Of a stretch of DNA of 64,000 bases, positions 17,600 through 26,118 are shown in pieces. The stretch covers positions 62,001 to 126,000 of the forward strand of contig CAJTEN010000015.1 in assembly GCA_910575245.1 (NCBI GenBank). The letters are read 5' to 3'. The notes under the pieces are model-generated. The model had not been told where the DNA came from. It saw nothing but the letters and a program-made list of their open reading frames with translations, and ran no database searches. Origin of the DNA: Clostridia bacterium (GTDB lineage: Bacteria; Bacillota; Clostridia; Lachnospirales; Lachnospiraceae). The position numbers and the translations under genes were made by a program. The first letter of the stretch is position 1; every line of letters begins with the position of its first letter.

Positions 17600-17683
17600 T
17601 ATAGTTAACGACATTAGAAATTTCGTTTTCGGCCTTGCAGAAGCTGCCGTATATGGATTCTGCAAGAGCCGGAAACAGAAATT
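17600..17683. repeat. Family A palindromic repeat fused to an ABC gene
   Basis: About 84 bases match the reverse complement of the complete copy at 39557-39659 with only a few substitutions, starting with TATAGTTAACGAC. The last 19 bases of the element are missing: after AAATTT the sequence enters the ABC ATPase reading frame. The join lies at a short stretch (AAATTT) that both partners could have shared. Confidence 0.8.
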
Positions 17684-18333
17684 TAACCAAAGTATACGGA
17701 AGAGGGGAGAATCAGGTCGCCGCACTCAGGGAGGTTGATCTGGAGATTGCTCCCGGGGATTTTATATCGATTATGGGGCCTTCCGGCAGCGGTAAGAGCA
17801 CACTGCTTCATCTGCTGTCCGGGCTGGACCGGCCGACTTCCGGAAGTTTATCCTATGACGGGCAGGATATTTACGGACTCAGGGATAAGGAGCTGTCGGC
17901 CTTCCGCCGCAGACGTATTGGTTTTATCTTTCAGCAGTTCAATCTGCTCCCGGTGCTGACAGCACGGGAAAATATTCTTATGCCGCTGCTGTTGGACAGA
18001 AGGAACATGTCCGGGGAATATCTGGAACAACTGGCACAGCTCTTGGGTATCGAAGAGCGGCTGACGCATTTACCCCATGAGCTTTCCGGCGGACAGCAGC
18101 AGAGAGTGGCAATTGCCCGGGCGCTGATTGCCCGGCCGGATATCATTTTTGCAGATGAGCCCACCGGAAATCTGGACAGCAAAAGCGGCGGCGAGGTCAT
18201 GAAGCTGCTGGAGGATATCTGGCAGAAGATGGGAAAAACGCTGGTGGTTATTACCCATGACGGCAGTATCGCACAGAGGGCAAAGAGGCAGTTTGTGATT
18301 ATGGACGGAGTGGTAACAGAAAAGGAGGAATGA
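17653..18333 (+). CDS. ABC transporter ATPase with repeat-derived N-terminus
   Basis: About 226 residues of the MacB/LolD-type ATPase family that partners FtsX-like permeases. Walker A GPSGSGKST, Q-loop FQQFNLLP, signature LSGGQQQR and Walker [11 protein letters not shown] are intact, as is the A-loop Tyr in LTKVYG. The residues before NLTKVYG (MDSARAGNR from the ATG at 17653, or more from a TTG at 17635) are encoded by a family A repeat rather than by the original gene. No good ribosome site is visible before either start, so expression is doubtful. It overlaps no kinase gene and is followed by its permease at 7 bp. Confidence 0.8.
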   Translation: MDSARAGNRNLTKVYGRGENQVAALREVDLEIAPGDFISIMGPSGSGKSTLLHLLSGLDRPTSGSLSYDGQDIYGLRDKELSAFRRRRIGFIFQQFNLLPVLTARENILMPLLLDRRNMSGEYLEQLAQLLGIEERLTHLPHELSGGQQQRVAIARALIARPDIIFADEPTGNLDSKSGGEVMKLLEDIWQKMGKTLVVITHDGSIAQRAKRQFVIMDGVVTEKEE

Positions 18334-18340
18334 TGTATTT

Positions 18341-20842
18341 ATGAAATCATACCATACATTAGCATTGAAAGAAATATTGGAACAAAAAGTAATTTCTGTC
18401 CTGATCCTGATTGCGGTCATCCTGTCTACGATGATGACGGCTGCGGTCGGCCAGTCGGCAGGGATTCTTTCTGCCATGCGCATTCAGCAGGCTGTCGCCA
18501 TTGGAGGAGACCGGCACGCCACCTTCCTGCAGCTGACGGAAGAGAAGGCACAGATTCTGGAGCAGGATCCCCGTGTTTCCTATGCAGGCCGTGTGATTCC
18601 CATAGGAGGCAGGGAACTGAATGATCTGCTGCGGCTGGAACTGTCGGAGTATCAGGGGAACAGCATAGAGACGATCCCTTCCTATACAAAGCTGTCGGAG
18701 GGAAAGCTGCCGGAGGCGCCGATGGAGATTGCCCTGCCGCAGGATGCTCTGCAGTTCCTGGGATTCCAGGGAAAGATCGGCGACACAATCTCCCTGCCTC
18801 TGTCTAAATCCTTACGGCATGGTGTGGCTATGGATTCCTGTGATTATGAGGCGGATTTCGTTCTGACAGGTATCACGGAAAGCAATTATCTGGGATATAC
18901 TTACGGAGTCATTCGGGGGCTTGTGGGAGAAGGAACTGCGGCGGCGGTTCTGCCTTCCGAATATCTGTATTACAGCGTGGATATCCGTGTGGCGGATACA
19001 AAGAATTTTCAGGCTTTTATAGATGATATGAATAACAGACTTGCCATGCACGAACTGGATACACTCTATAATTATCCTTATCTGAATGCTCTGGGGATTC
19101 GCTGTCAGGCGGAGGCTGGCGGCACCATGACAGATGACAGCGGATTTTCGTTTCTTATTCTGGCAGGAGTGCTGACAGTACTGTTGATTCTGGCAGCAGC
19201 CGGTCTGGTAATCTATAATATTCTTAAAATCGCCGTTGAGGGGCGGACAGAACAGTACGGTATTCTCCGGGCAGTCGGTGCACAGAAAGAGCAGCTCTAC
19301 CGTATCGTGGCAGAAGAGGTGATGATACTTTGTGCGGCAGGAATTCCGGCAGGGATGCTGCTTGGGTTTCTTTCGGCCAAAGGGATTCTGACTGCGGCAT
19401 TGAATCAGCTGCCGCCGGATATGTTTCTGGCACAGGATACGGCGCAGCTGCAGGAACTGGTCACTGCCAACGGCTCCGGGGAATGGGAATATCTGATACT
19501 GAGCGCTTTCGTCACGCTTCTGTTTGCATTCCTGGCGGCGGCTCCGGCGGCCCGGTATGCGGCAAGAGTGTCCCCTGTTACGGCGATGCATGGAAACGCG
19601 AAAACGAAAATCAGAAGGAGAAGCCGCAGGGAAAAGAGGATAAGGAACTTCGAAAGATATTATGCCGGACTCAATCTGCGGCGTAACAGAAGCCGTACCG
19701 TAATCACAATTTTGTCTTTGGTCATGAGTATTACTGTCTTTATCACGCTGCATGGAGTCCGCGGGTTGATTGGCGTGGAGAGCACGGTATCAGAGCATCT
19801 GGGAGATTATTCTGTGGTGAATGAATATGATGGATTTACACCGGAAGAACTTGCAGGGATGGAAGAGAACCGGAATGTGGAGGCAGTGGCGGCGCAGCAG
19901 TTTTCCGGCTATGAGCTGGATGAACAGTATTATCCGGTGGGAATCAAGACGGATTTCGCGATGGGTATCGGAGAATACTTTCAGATTTTCGGGGTAAATG
20001 ACGAGTGGGCAGATTACAGCTTCGAAGGACGCCTGACAGAGGAACAGCTGGATGCACTGAAGGACGGAAGGGGATGTGTGGTCCGCAACCCTATTCCGAT
20101 GGAAGTGGAAGGAATGAAATTCGGGACAACGCATATTGAGGAAGGCAGCACTATCACTGTGGCAGGAAAAAAGCTGCCGGTGTTGTTATCTTTGAGCGGT
20201 TATGACGGATATTTCAGCGTGGGAAGCAAGGGGTTTATCAACGGGGTTCAGGTGCTTGTGAGCGACCGGCTGTATCCTGCGCTGACCGGGACAGACACTT
20301 ATGCCGAATTCAAGCCGGTTTTGAAGAAAAATGCCGACAGAGAGAGTTTTGACAGGACGCTGGAAAGTCTGTGCTCGCGGACTGCCGGAACAACATGGGT
20401 ATCTTACGAGGATACGGACAGGCAGCTGGAAGAGAGCGCTGCGCAGATTAATATGCTGGCGTGGGGACTGATTCTGTTTATCGGACTGATCGGGATTTTA
20501 AATATTATCAATACGGTCTACACCAATATTCATACGAGAGTGGCAGAAATCGGGACGCAGAGAGCCATCGGTATGAGTGCAGGAAGCCTGTATAAAACTT
20601 TCCTGTGGGAGGGAATCTATTATGGTATGATTGCGGCAGTGACCGGCAGTGTGGCAGGATATCTGTGTATCCTGGCCGTGGAGACAGCTGTGTCCGATAC
20701 TCTTGTACTGGCGCCTGTGCCTGTGATTCCGATGCTGGAAGCGGCAGGAATCTCGGTTATGGCATGTCTGTTTACTACGGCGGCGCCGCTGCGGAGAATT
20801 TCGAAGTTAAGTATTGTGGAGGCTATAGAGACGGTTGAGTAG
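18341..20842 (+). CDS. FtsX-like ABC transporter permease
   Basis: 833 residues. A first membrane helix (about 17-40), a large extracytoplasmic domain, three helices around 265-415, then a second FtsX unit with a helix near 460, another extracytoplasmic domain and three helices at about 700-825. This is the layout of MacB/BceB-like mechanotransmission permeases. Its ATPase partner is directly upstream. The module's sensor kinase is missing and its regulator is truncated, so the transporter is an orphan. AAGGAGG precedes the start. Confidence 0.88.
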   Translation: MKSYHTLALKEILEQKVISVLILIAVILSTMMTAAVGQSAGILSAMRIQQAVAIGGDRHATFLQLTEEKAQILEQDPRVSYAGRVIPIGGRELNDLLRLELSEYQGNSIETIPSYTKLSEGKLPEAPMEIALPQDALQFLGFQGKIGDTISLPLSKSLRHGVAMDSCDYEADFVLTGITESNYLGYTYGVIRGLVGEGTAAAVLPSEYLYYSVDIRVADTKNFQAFIDDMNNRLAMHELDTLYNYPYLNALGIRCQAEAGGTMTDDSGFSFLILAGVLTVLLILAAAGLVIYNILKIAVEGRTEQYGILRAVGAQKEQLYRIVAEEVMILCAAGIPAGMLLGFLSAKGILTAALNQLPPDMFLAQDTAQLQELVTANGSGEWEYLILSAFVTLLFAFLAAAPAARYAARVSPVTAMHGNAKTKIRRRSRREKRIRNFERYYAGLNLRRNRSRTVITILSLVMSITVFITLHGVRGLIGVESTVSEHLGDYSVVNEYDGFTPEELAGMEENRNVEAVAAQQFSGYELDEQYYPVGIKTDFAMGIGEYFQIFGVNDEWADYSFEGRLTEEQLDALKDGRGCVVRNPIPMEVEGMKFGTTHIEEGSTITVAGKKLPVLLSLSGYDGYFSVGSKGFINGVQVLVSDRLYPALTGTDTYAEFKPVLKKNADRESFDRTLESLCSRTAGTTWVSYEDTDRQLEESAAQINMLAWGLILFIGLIGILNIINTVYTNIHTRVAEIGTQRAIGMSAGSLYKTFLWEGIYYGMIAAVTGSVAGYLCILAVETAVSDTLVLAPVPVIPMLEAAGISVMACLFTTAAPLRRISKLSIVEAIETVE

Positions 20843-20933
20843 ACCTGCTAAAAACTATATAATTTGAATGATATTGCTTGTTAAATGATTCATTTTTGGA
20901 TATTATGAAAGAAAAAGCGAAGGAGCTGGTGGC

Positions 20934-21230
20934 ATGAAAACGATAAGTATCAGATTGGATGATGCACTATACGAAGAATTGAATGAAATGCTTAATGCGA
21001 TGGGACAGACAAAGCAGACATTTTATGAGTCTTTTACCAGAACTGCGCTAAGGGAAAGAAGCATTCCTTTCATCATTTCTGCACCTGTGAAAACAAAAAG
21101 TACAGGTAAAAGTGATAAATTGGAAGCATTTGCAAGGCTGGAGGCAGCAAGAAAATTATTTTCTGAATCAATAGAGTATGATGTGGAAAGGGAGGAGGCT
21201 ATGGATGGAAAATATGGCAGTGTTGATTGA
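20934..21230 (+). CDS. RelB/DinJ-like ribbon-helix-helix antitoxin
   Basis: 98 residues. The N-terminal ribbon-helix-helix (KTISIRLDDALYEELNEML) fits DNA-binding antitoxins that neutralise a toxin and repress their own operon. AAGGAG is before the ATG. The 3' end overlaps the PIN-domain gene by 26 bp, the normal arrangement of a toxin-antitoxin pair. Base composition is lower in GC than the flanking transporters, suggesting acquisition. Confidence 0.8.
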   Translation: MKTISIRLDDALYEELNEMLNAMGQTKQTFYESFTRTALRERSIPFIISAPVKTKSTGKSDKLEAFARLEAARKLFSESIEYDVEREEAMDGKYGSVD

Positions 21231-21627
21231 CACCAATATTCTGCTTAACTATATCACGAACAGAGAAGACAAATATCTGAATGAATCTGTCAGAATTGTT
21301 GAGTTGTGTGCCTTGGGAAAGCTTAATGGGTATATAGCATTTCACACACTTTCTACCTTATGGCATGTTCTGCGGAAGAAGAGCAGCAAAGACCGAAGAG
21401 ATAATTTGAGAGATATTTGCACGATTTTTTCCGTTGCATCTGCCTCACAAACAGAAATAATAAACGCTATAGAAGACGATTCCTTTGCAGATTTTGAAGA
21501 TTGTCTGCAGGATAAGTGTGCCAAAGAGGTGGGCGCGGATTATATAATTACTGTAAATAAGAAAGATTTTGCGAATTCGGAGATTGAAGCAATTGATCCT
21601 TGCGAATTTCTGAATAAGATGGTGTGA
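21205..21627 (+). CDS. PIN-domain toxin (VapC-like)
   Basis: 140 residues from the ATG at 21205, chosen because GGGAGGAGG ends 6 bases before it. PIN-domain acidic residues are visible: Asp in VLIDTNILLNY, an acidic centre in FADFEDCLQ and the late Asp in ADYIITVNKKDF. Such proteins are Mg-dependent RNases, often cutting tRNA. With the overlapping antitoxin it forms a type II module sitting between two ABC modules. Confidence 0.82.
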   Translation: MENMAVLIDTNILLNYITNREDKYLNESVRIVELCALGKLNGYIAFHTLSTLWHVLRKKSSKDRRDNLRDICTIFSVASASQTEIINAIEDDSFADFEDCLQDKCAKEVGADYIITVNKKDFANSEIEAIDPCEFLNKMV

Positions 21628-21657
21628 AAAATTCATATGCGGAAAATTTTTTCACAC
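21622..21657 (+). terminator. Hairpin after the toxin gene
   Basis: GTGTGAAAAATT pairs with AATTTTTTCACAC (one bulged T), overlapping the toxin stop codon. AT-rich, with no long T-tail; possible terminator. Confidence 0.5.
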
Positions 21658-21806
21658 GCAAATTTGTGTTCGTGCCCAAATTCGCAGGCTGAGCAAGAAT
21701 GAAGGGCTAACATGAAAGAATGATATAGTTTGGATAAGGCATTGAGATATTTGAGAAATCAGACAGAGAAAACCTGGAAAAAACAGATGCTGCGTGCAGA
21801 AAAGAG

Positions 21807-21837
21807 GTAACAGGGAAGACGAAGTCTGAACTGTTAT
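21807..21837. repeat. Short palindromic repeat (family D)
   Basis: GTAACAG and CTGTTAT flank GGAAGACGAAGTCTGAA. The same unit occurs at 39456-39489, at 58034-58263 (split by a family B insertion) and as a half copy near 46373. It lies in the 252-bp gap before the next response regulator; I saw no clear promoter there. Confidence 0.6.
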
Positions 21838-21879
21838 GAAAAGAGAGGAATATGAAACGGAGGTTTCTGACAGAACGTT

Positions 21880-22581
21880 ATGAGTCAACATAAGATCCTG
21901 CTGGTGGAGGATGACAAGGAAATCAGCGAAATGTTATGCAATTATCTGACAACAGAAAATTATGATGTGGTCTGTGCCGGTGACGGGCAGGAGGCGTGCA
22001 GGCTGTTTGGAGAGGCTGCGTTCAGCCTTGTTCTGCTGGATCTGATGATACCGAAGATCAGTGGAATGGATGTTATGCAGCATATCCGCAGGGGGAGTTT
22101 CGTCCCGATCATCATCCTGTCCGCAAAGGATTCGGAGACGGATAAGACGCTGGGACTGGCACTGGGGGCGGATGATTATATTACGAAGCCTTTCTCCGTG
22201 GCGGAGGTTCTGGCACGGATCAGGGCGAATATCCGCAGGACAACGCAGTACGATATTTCTGCATCCGATGCACCGGCCATCCTCAGAGCGGGAGAGGTGA
22301 CGATGAACCTGTCTGATTATACCGTGACGAAGAGCGGAGACAGGATCGAATTGACGGTGAAGGAGTTCGAAATTCTGAAACTGCTTATGCAGAATCCGAA
22401 GAAGGTATATACCAAGGAACAGCTTTACGGTCTTGTATGGAAGGACGCCTATCTGGGAGATGAGAATGCGGTGAATGTACATATCAGCAGACTGCGGAAC
22501 AAGATCGAGGAGGATTCCCGCAATCCGCGGTATATTCTTACGGTATGGGGAATCGGATACAAACTGGGAGAAATGCCATGA
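21880..22581 (+). CDS. OmpR-family response regulator
   Basis: 233 residues, complete. Receiver: DD at 11-12, phosphoacceptor Asp54, LSAK and Lys in ITKPF. Winged helix from about 135 with the recognition helix NAVNVHISRLRNKI and the wing ILTVWGIGYKLG. GGAGG lies about 16 bases before the ATG, further than usual. The last four bases overlap the start of the kinase gene, so they are translationally coupled. It likely controls the ABC genes that follow the kinase. Confidence 0.92.
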   Translation: MSQHKILLVEDDKEISEMLCNYLTTENYDVVCAGDGQEACRLFGEAAFSLVLLDLMIPKISGMDVMQHIRRGSFVPIIILSAKDSETDKTLGLALGADDYITKPFSVAEVLARIRANIRRTTQYDISASDAPAILRAGEVTMNLSDYTVTKSGDRIELTVKEFEILKLLMQNPKKVYTKEQLYGLVWKDAYLGDENAVNVHISRLRNKIEEDSRNPRYILTVWGIGYKLGEMP

Positions 22582-23522
22582 ATAACGCTGCGACTATCAT
22601 ATTTTTCCTTTCCGTGGGAATCGCGGTTCTGTTTATCGTTGTTCTGTACCAGCAGTTTACTTTCCGGACAGGGATGCGGTCGAAACTGCGGGAAATCAGC
22701 CGGGATTTACAGAAGATAACCGATACGGACAGTGACGGGAAGATCTTTGTCTTTACGGAGAATCCGGAACTGATGGAGCTGGCGGCACAGATCAATCGCC
22801 TTCTGGAAAACCACTTGAAGGTTAAGGCGGATTCACGCCGCTTTGAGATGGCTTCCAGAAAGATGCTTTCCAATATTTCCCACGATATTAAGACGCCGAT
22901 GACAGTCATTCTGGGCTATCTGGAGATTATGCGGCATAGCGGCGCCTGCCCGGGCGAGATGATTTGGAAGACGGAACAGAAGGCCAGGGATGTGGTGGAA
23001 CTGATCAACCAGTTCTTTACGCTGGCCAAGCTGGAAGCCGGGGACATGGAACCGGAGATTTCAAGAATCGATGTCTGTGAGATCTGCCGTAAGAGCATAT
23101 TGGATTTTTATGAATTATTGACAAACCGGGAGTTTCAGGTGGAAGTTGATCTGCCTGAAACTCCGGTCTATGTACAGGGGAATGAGGAATTTGTTGAGCG
23201 CATTCTGTCTAATCTGCTCTCCAATGTGACACGGTACGGGGCGGACGGCAAATATCTCGGGCTGTTTCTCAGAATGGACGACAGGCAGGTATTTATCGAT
23301 GTGACGGATAAGGGAAAGGGGATCGATGCGGCTTTTGCGGATCATGTATTTGAGCGTCTTTTTACGATGGAGGATTCCAGAAACCGTGAGATTCAGGGCA
23401 ACGGGCTGGGACTGACGATCGCGAAAGAACTTGCCCGGAAGCTTGGAGGAGATATCACGCTGGAGAGCAGTCCGCATATAAAGACAACCTTTACGGCCAG
23501 TTTCATAAGATTGCTGTACTGA
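22578..23522 (+). CDS. Sensor histidine kinase
   Basis: 314 residues with one N-terminal membrane helix (about 5-25), no visible sensor domain outside the membrane, and no clear HAMP. HisKA phosphoacceptor His102 in NISHDIKTP; ATPase boxes N (NLLSNVTRYG), G1 (DKGKGI) and G2 (GNGLGLTIAKEL). Small one-helix kinases like this usually sense through their partner transporter. The ATG overlaps the regulator stop (ATGA). Confidence 0.9.
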   Translation: MNNAATIIFFLSVGIAVLFIVVLYQQFTFRTGMRSKLREISRDLQKITDTDSDGKIFVFTENPELMELAAQINRLLENHLKVKADSRRFEMASRKMLSNISHDIKTPMTVILGYLEIMRHSGACPGEMIWKTEQKARDVVELINQFFTLAKLEAGDMEPEISRIDVCEICRKSILDFYELLTNREFQVEVDLPETPVYVQGNEEFVERILSNLLSNVTRYGADGKYLGLFLRMDDRQVFIDVTDKGKGIDAAFADHVFERLFTMEDSRNREIQGNGLGLTIAKELARKLGGDITLESSPHIKTTFTASFIRLLY

Positions 23523-23613
23523 ATACAGTCCGGTCAGACATCCGGCGTGTCGGCAGAGCGCCGGATCAACGAAAGAAATTCGTAAGATTTGTGCAACAGT
23601 TTTGCAAAAGACA

Positions 23614-23639
23614 TTCGTTACAATAGAGACAGTAACGAA
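23614..23639. promoter_or_regulatory. Inverted repeat at the promoter of the ABC pair
   Basis: TTCGTTAC (23614-23621) and GTAACGAA (23632-23639) are separated by 10 bp. A TACAAT -10 at 23619-23624 overlaps the left half; no good -35 exists, as expected for a regulated promoter. Candidate target of the adjacent response regulator or of a repressor. Confidence 0.5.
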
Positions 23640-23735
23640 ATGCTTCCTGCATTGTCCCTACCGCCGGCGGAGGCAGGTATCAGTGTAAAACAATGGGGAA
23701 GCATGGCGGATTCTACCGGAAAGGAGAAAGATAAA

Positions 23736-24671
23736 ATGTCATACATTTTACAGACAGATCATCTCACCAAAGTAATTGATGGGAAGGAAATCGTAACGGA
23801 TGTCAATCTTCATGTAAAGAAAGGGGAAATATACGGGTTCCTGGGGCCGAACGGGGCGGGCAAGACTACGGTCATGAAGATGCTGGCCAATCTCTGGAAG
23901 CCTTCAGGGGGAAGGATAGAATTGTTCGGAGAGACGCTTACGCCCCGGTCATACGAGGCACTAAGGCGGATGGGAAGTATCATAGAGTTCCCGATATTTT
24001 ATGACCATATGACAGGTTATGAAAATCTGAAGATGCATTGTGAGTATATGGGATACTATCAGCACGGCAGTATCGAGAATGCACTTGCGCTTCTGGAACT
24101 TTCGGAGGCGGCGAAGAAGCCGGTGAAGAACTACTCTCTGGGAATGAAGGAACGTCTGGGAATCGCCAGGGCGATTCTGTGCAAGCCGGAGCTTCTGATT
24201 CTGGACGAACCGACCAACGGCCTTGACCCGGCAGGGATGAAGCAGATCCGCAGTCTTTTAAAGATGCTCTGTACGGAGTATGGGATCACGATTATGGTTT
24301 CCACGCATATACTCTCGGAAATAGAATCGATAGCTGATACGGTCGGTGTGATCCATCACGGCAGAATGATGCAGGAGATCGGTATGAAAGAGATCGAACA
24401 GATGAGTCTGGCTTATATCGAACTGGTGACGACAGAGACTGAGAGGGCGGCTTATGTGATGAGTGACAAGCTCGGAATTAAGAATTTCAGGATTCTTGAG
24501 AACGGTGAAATACGGATCTATGATACAGCGGTTTCCACACAGGAACTATCCAAAACGCTGGCATTGAATGATGTTGCAGTGACGGCACTTGGAAGAAAGA
24601 ATGAAAATCTGGAGAACTATTTTCTGAAAATGACTTCTGAAGGAGGTGCACATCATGTTGAAATTAATTAA
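23736..24671 (+). CDS. ABC transporter ATPase (bacitracin/lantibiotic-resistance type)
   Basis: 311 residues from the ATG after AAAGGAG; a longer frame upstream is non-coding. Walker A GPNGAGKTT, signature YSLGMKERLGIARA, Walker B LLILDEPTNGLDP. The C-terminal 90 residues are of the BcrA type. It overlaps the permease gene by 17 bp. With the upstream kinase and regulator it probably confers resistance to, or immunity against, a membrane-active peptide. Confidence 0.9.
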   Translation: MSYILQTDHLTKVIDGKEIVTDVNLHVKKGEIYGFLGPNGAGKTTVMKMLANLWKPSGGRIELFGETLTPRSYEALRRMGSIIEFPIFYDHMTGYENLKMHCEYMGYYQHGSIENALALLELSEAAKKPVKNYSLGMKERLGIARAILCKPELLILDEPTNGLDPAGMKQIRSLLKMLCTEYGITIMVSTHILSEIESIADTVGVIHHGRMMQEIGMKEIEQMSLAYIELVTTETERAAYVMSDKLGIKNFRILENGEIRIYDTAVSTQELSKTLALNDVAVTALGRKNENLENYFLKMTSEGGAHHVEIN

Positions 24672-25344
24672 ACTGGAATGGAAGAGAAACAATATAAGCA
24701 GGCTAATCCGAAATGCTGTGATTATGACGGCGGTTCTTCTTGTCTTTATCATGATAACTGCAGGAGAGGCAGGAGCAGACGTTACGACACGGGGATTTTT
24801 TAATAAGAGTTTTATTCACGCATCGGTGGAGTTATTCACCCATATGTCGTACATGGTATTTACGGGGGTTATGCTGGCTGGCCTTATTGTAGGAGAGTAT
24901 GAGAAAGGAACGATACGCCTGTTGTTTTCTTATCCGATCAAGAGACAAAAGATCATGCTGTCGAAGATATTTGCAGTGTGGATCTTCAATTTTATGGCGC
25001 TTGTCATCAGTAAGCTGCTGATGTATGCCGTGGTGCTGGCAACAGGATCCTTTACCCATATTCCGTCTACGGATATTCCGTATGGATACTGGCTGTTCTG
25101 GGTGGAGCTGCTTCTTGGGTCAGCGGCTATGATAAGTATCTCTTTCCTTGCATTGCCTGTCGGAATGAAAATGAAATCGTCAAAAGCGACGGTGGTGGCC
25201 GCTGTCATTGTTGTCTGCTTTACCCAGGGAAATATCGGGGAGTTTACACTGGCATACAGTGTACCGTTTTATACACTCTTGTTTGTTCTGGCGATTTTTG
25301 CCGTATTCCTTTCAACTTATCGTGTTGAGGAGAAGGATGTATGA
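24655..25344 (+). CDS. ABC-2 type permease
   Basis: 229 residues from the ATG at 24655 directly after AAGGAGG. Six hydrophobic helices fit an ABC-2/BcrB permease (around 20-38, 65-85, 105-130, 150-165, 180-200 and 205-222). It forms the exporter with the preceding ATPase. Confidence 0.87.
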   Translation: MLKLIKLEWKRNNISRLIRNAVIMTAVLLVFIMITAGEAGADVTTRGFFNKSFIHASVELFTHMSYMVFTGVMLAGLIVGEYEKGTIRLLFSYPIKRQKIMLSKIFAVWIFNFMALVISKLLMYAVVLATGSFTHIPSTDIPYGYWLFWVELLLGSAAMISISFLALPVGMKMKSSKATVVAAVIVVCFTQGNIGEFTLAYSVPFYTLLFVLAIFAVFLSTYRVEEKDV

Positions 25345-25360
25345 TAAGAAAGCCTGCACA

Positions 25361-25390
25361 ACAGTTCTGCGCATTTACTGCGCAGACTGT
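25361..25390 (+). repeat. Hairpin between the permease and ogt
   Basis: CTGCGCA pairs with TGCGCAG around a 5-nt loop; the stem extends by ACAG/CTGT with one bulge. No T-run follows, so it may be an mRNA 3' stabiliser. Confidence 0.4.
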
Positions 25391-25443
25391 GTCGTGGGGG
25401 AGCGGCTGCTATGTTGAAAGCAGGATTAAGAGGAGAGATGATT

Positions 25444-25977
25444 ATGCAATATACAACTTCGTATCAGACACCACTGGGACAGGTTCTTCTGGCGGCGGAC
25501 GAAACCGGGCTTACAGGACTGTGGTTTGAGGGAGCGAAACATTATGGGGCCGGTCTTGATCCGGAGCATGAGGAGAAAGAAATGCCGGTTTTCGATGCGG
25601 TAAGGAAATGGCTGAAGATGTATTTTGACGGACAGGAGCCGGACTTTCTGCCTCCGATTCATATGATCGGATCTCCCTTCCGGATCAGAATCTGGGAGCA
25701 TCTACTGCTGATTCCTTACGGGCAGACGATGACCTATGGGGAACTGGCCGGGAGGATTGCGGAGGAGAGAGGGATTGCACGGATGTCGGCGCAGGCGGTA
25801 GGCGGGGCGGTAGCCCACAACCCGATCTCCATTATCATTCCCTGCCACCGTATGGTCGGGACGGACGGAAGCCTGACAGGATATGCCGGGGGAATCCCTA
25901 AGAAAGCCGGGCTGCTTAAGCTGGAAGGAATTGATACGGATAAATTATATGTTCCGGTAAAGGGAACGGCATTATGA
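25444..25977 (+). CDS. ogt: Methylated-DNA-[protein]-cysteine S-methyltransferase
   Basis: 177 residues. Removes alkyl groups from O6-alkylguanine by transferring them to its own cysteine (single-turnover DNA repair). The acceptor is Cys134 in IIPCHRMVG, with the DNA-binding HTH around GQTMTYGELA and the Asn hinge in AHNPISI. I prefer the ATG at 25444 (AGGAG about 9 bases before); the ATG at 25438 is too close to the site. Unrelated to the transport genes on each side. Confidence 0.92.
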   Translation: MQYTTSYQTPLGQVLLAADETGLTGLWFEGAKHYGAGLDPEHEEKEMPVFDAVRKWLKMYFDGQEPDFLPPIHMIGSPFRIRIWEHLLLIPYGQTMTYGELAGRIAEERGIARMSAQAVGGAVAHNPISIIIPCHRMVGTDGSLTGYAGGIPKKAGLLKLEGIDTDKLYVPVKGTAL

Positions 25978-26000
25978 CAGAAAGCTTTTTTAGGACTTTT

Positions 26001-26016
26001 CTTACATTTTTGTAAG
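26001..26016. promoter_or_regulatory. CTTAC-N6-GTAAG operator before the regulator-kinase operon
   Basis: CTTAC-ATTTTT-GTAAG is a dyad lying 4 bp upstream of the -35 region, an activator position. The same dyad with identical spacing lies before the module's ABC genes (28164-28179), and both continue with CTGG. Likely binding site of the response regulator encoded next. Confidence 0.65.
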
Positions 26017-26020
26017 CTGG

Positions 26021-26049
26021 TGCTATTTGCTTTCTGTTTATGCTATATT
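26021..26049 (+). promoter_or_regulatory. Promoter of the second complete module
   Basis: TATATT (26044-26049) with a TGn extension; the -35 at 17 bp (TGCTAT) is poor, in keeping with activation from the dyad at 26001. Confidence 0.55.
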
Positions 26050-26118
26050 AAAAGATGAAGACTTTATGTGAGAGAGTCTGTATGGCCGGGAGGAAGAAAT
26101 CCGCGGGAGGGAAGGTAC

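Noticed and set aside
25341..25529. Short frame overlapping the start of ogt
   Set aside because: It crosses a hairpin and the ogt coding start in another frame without a ribosome site.
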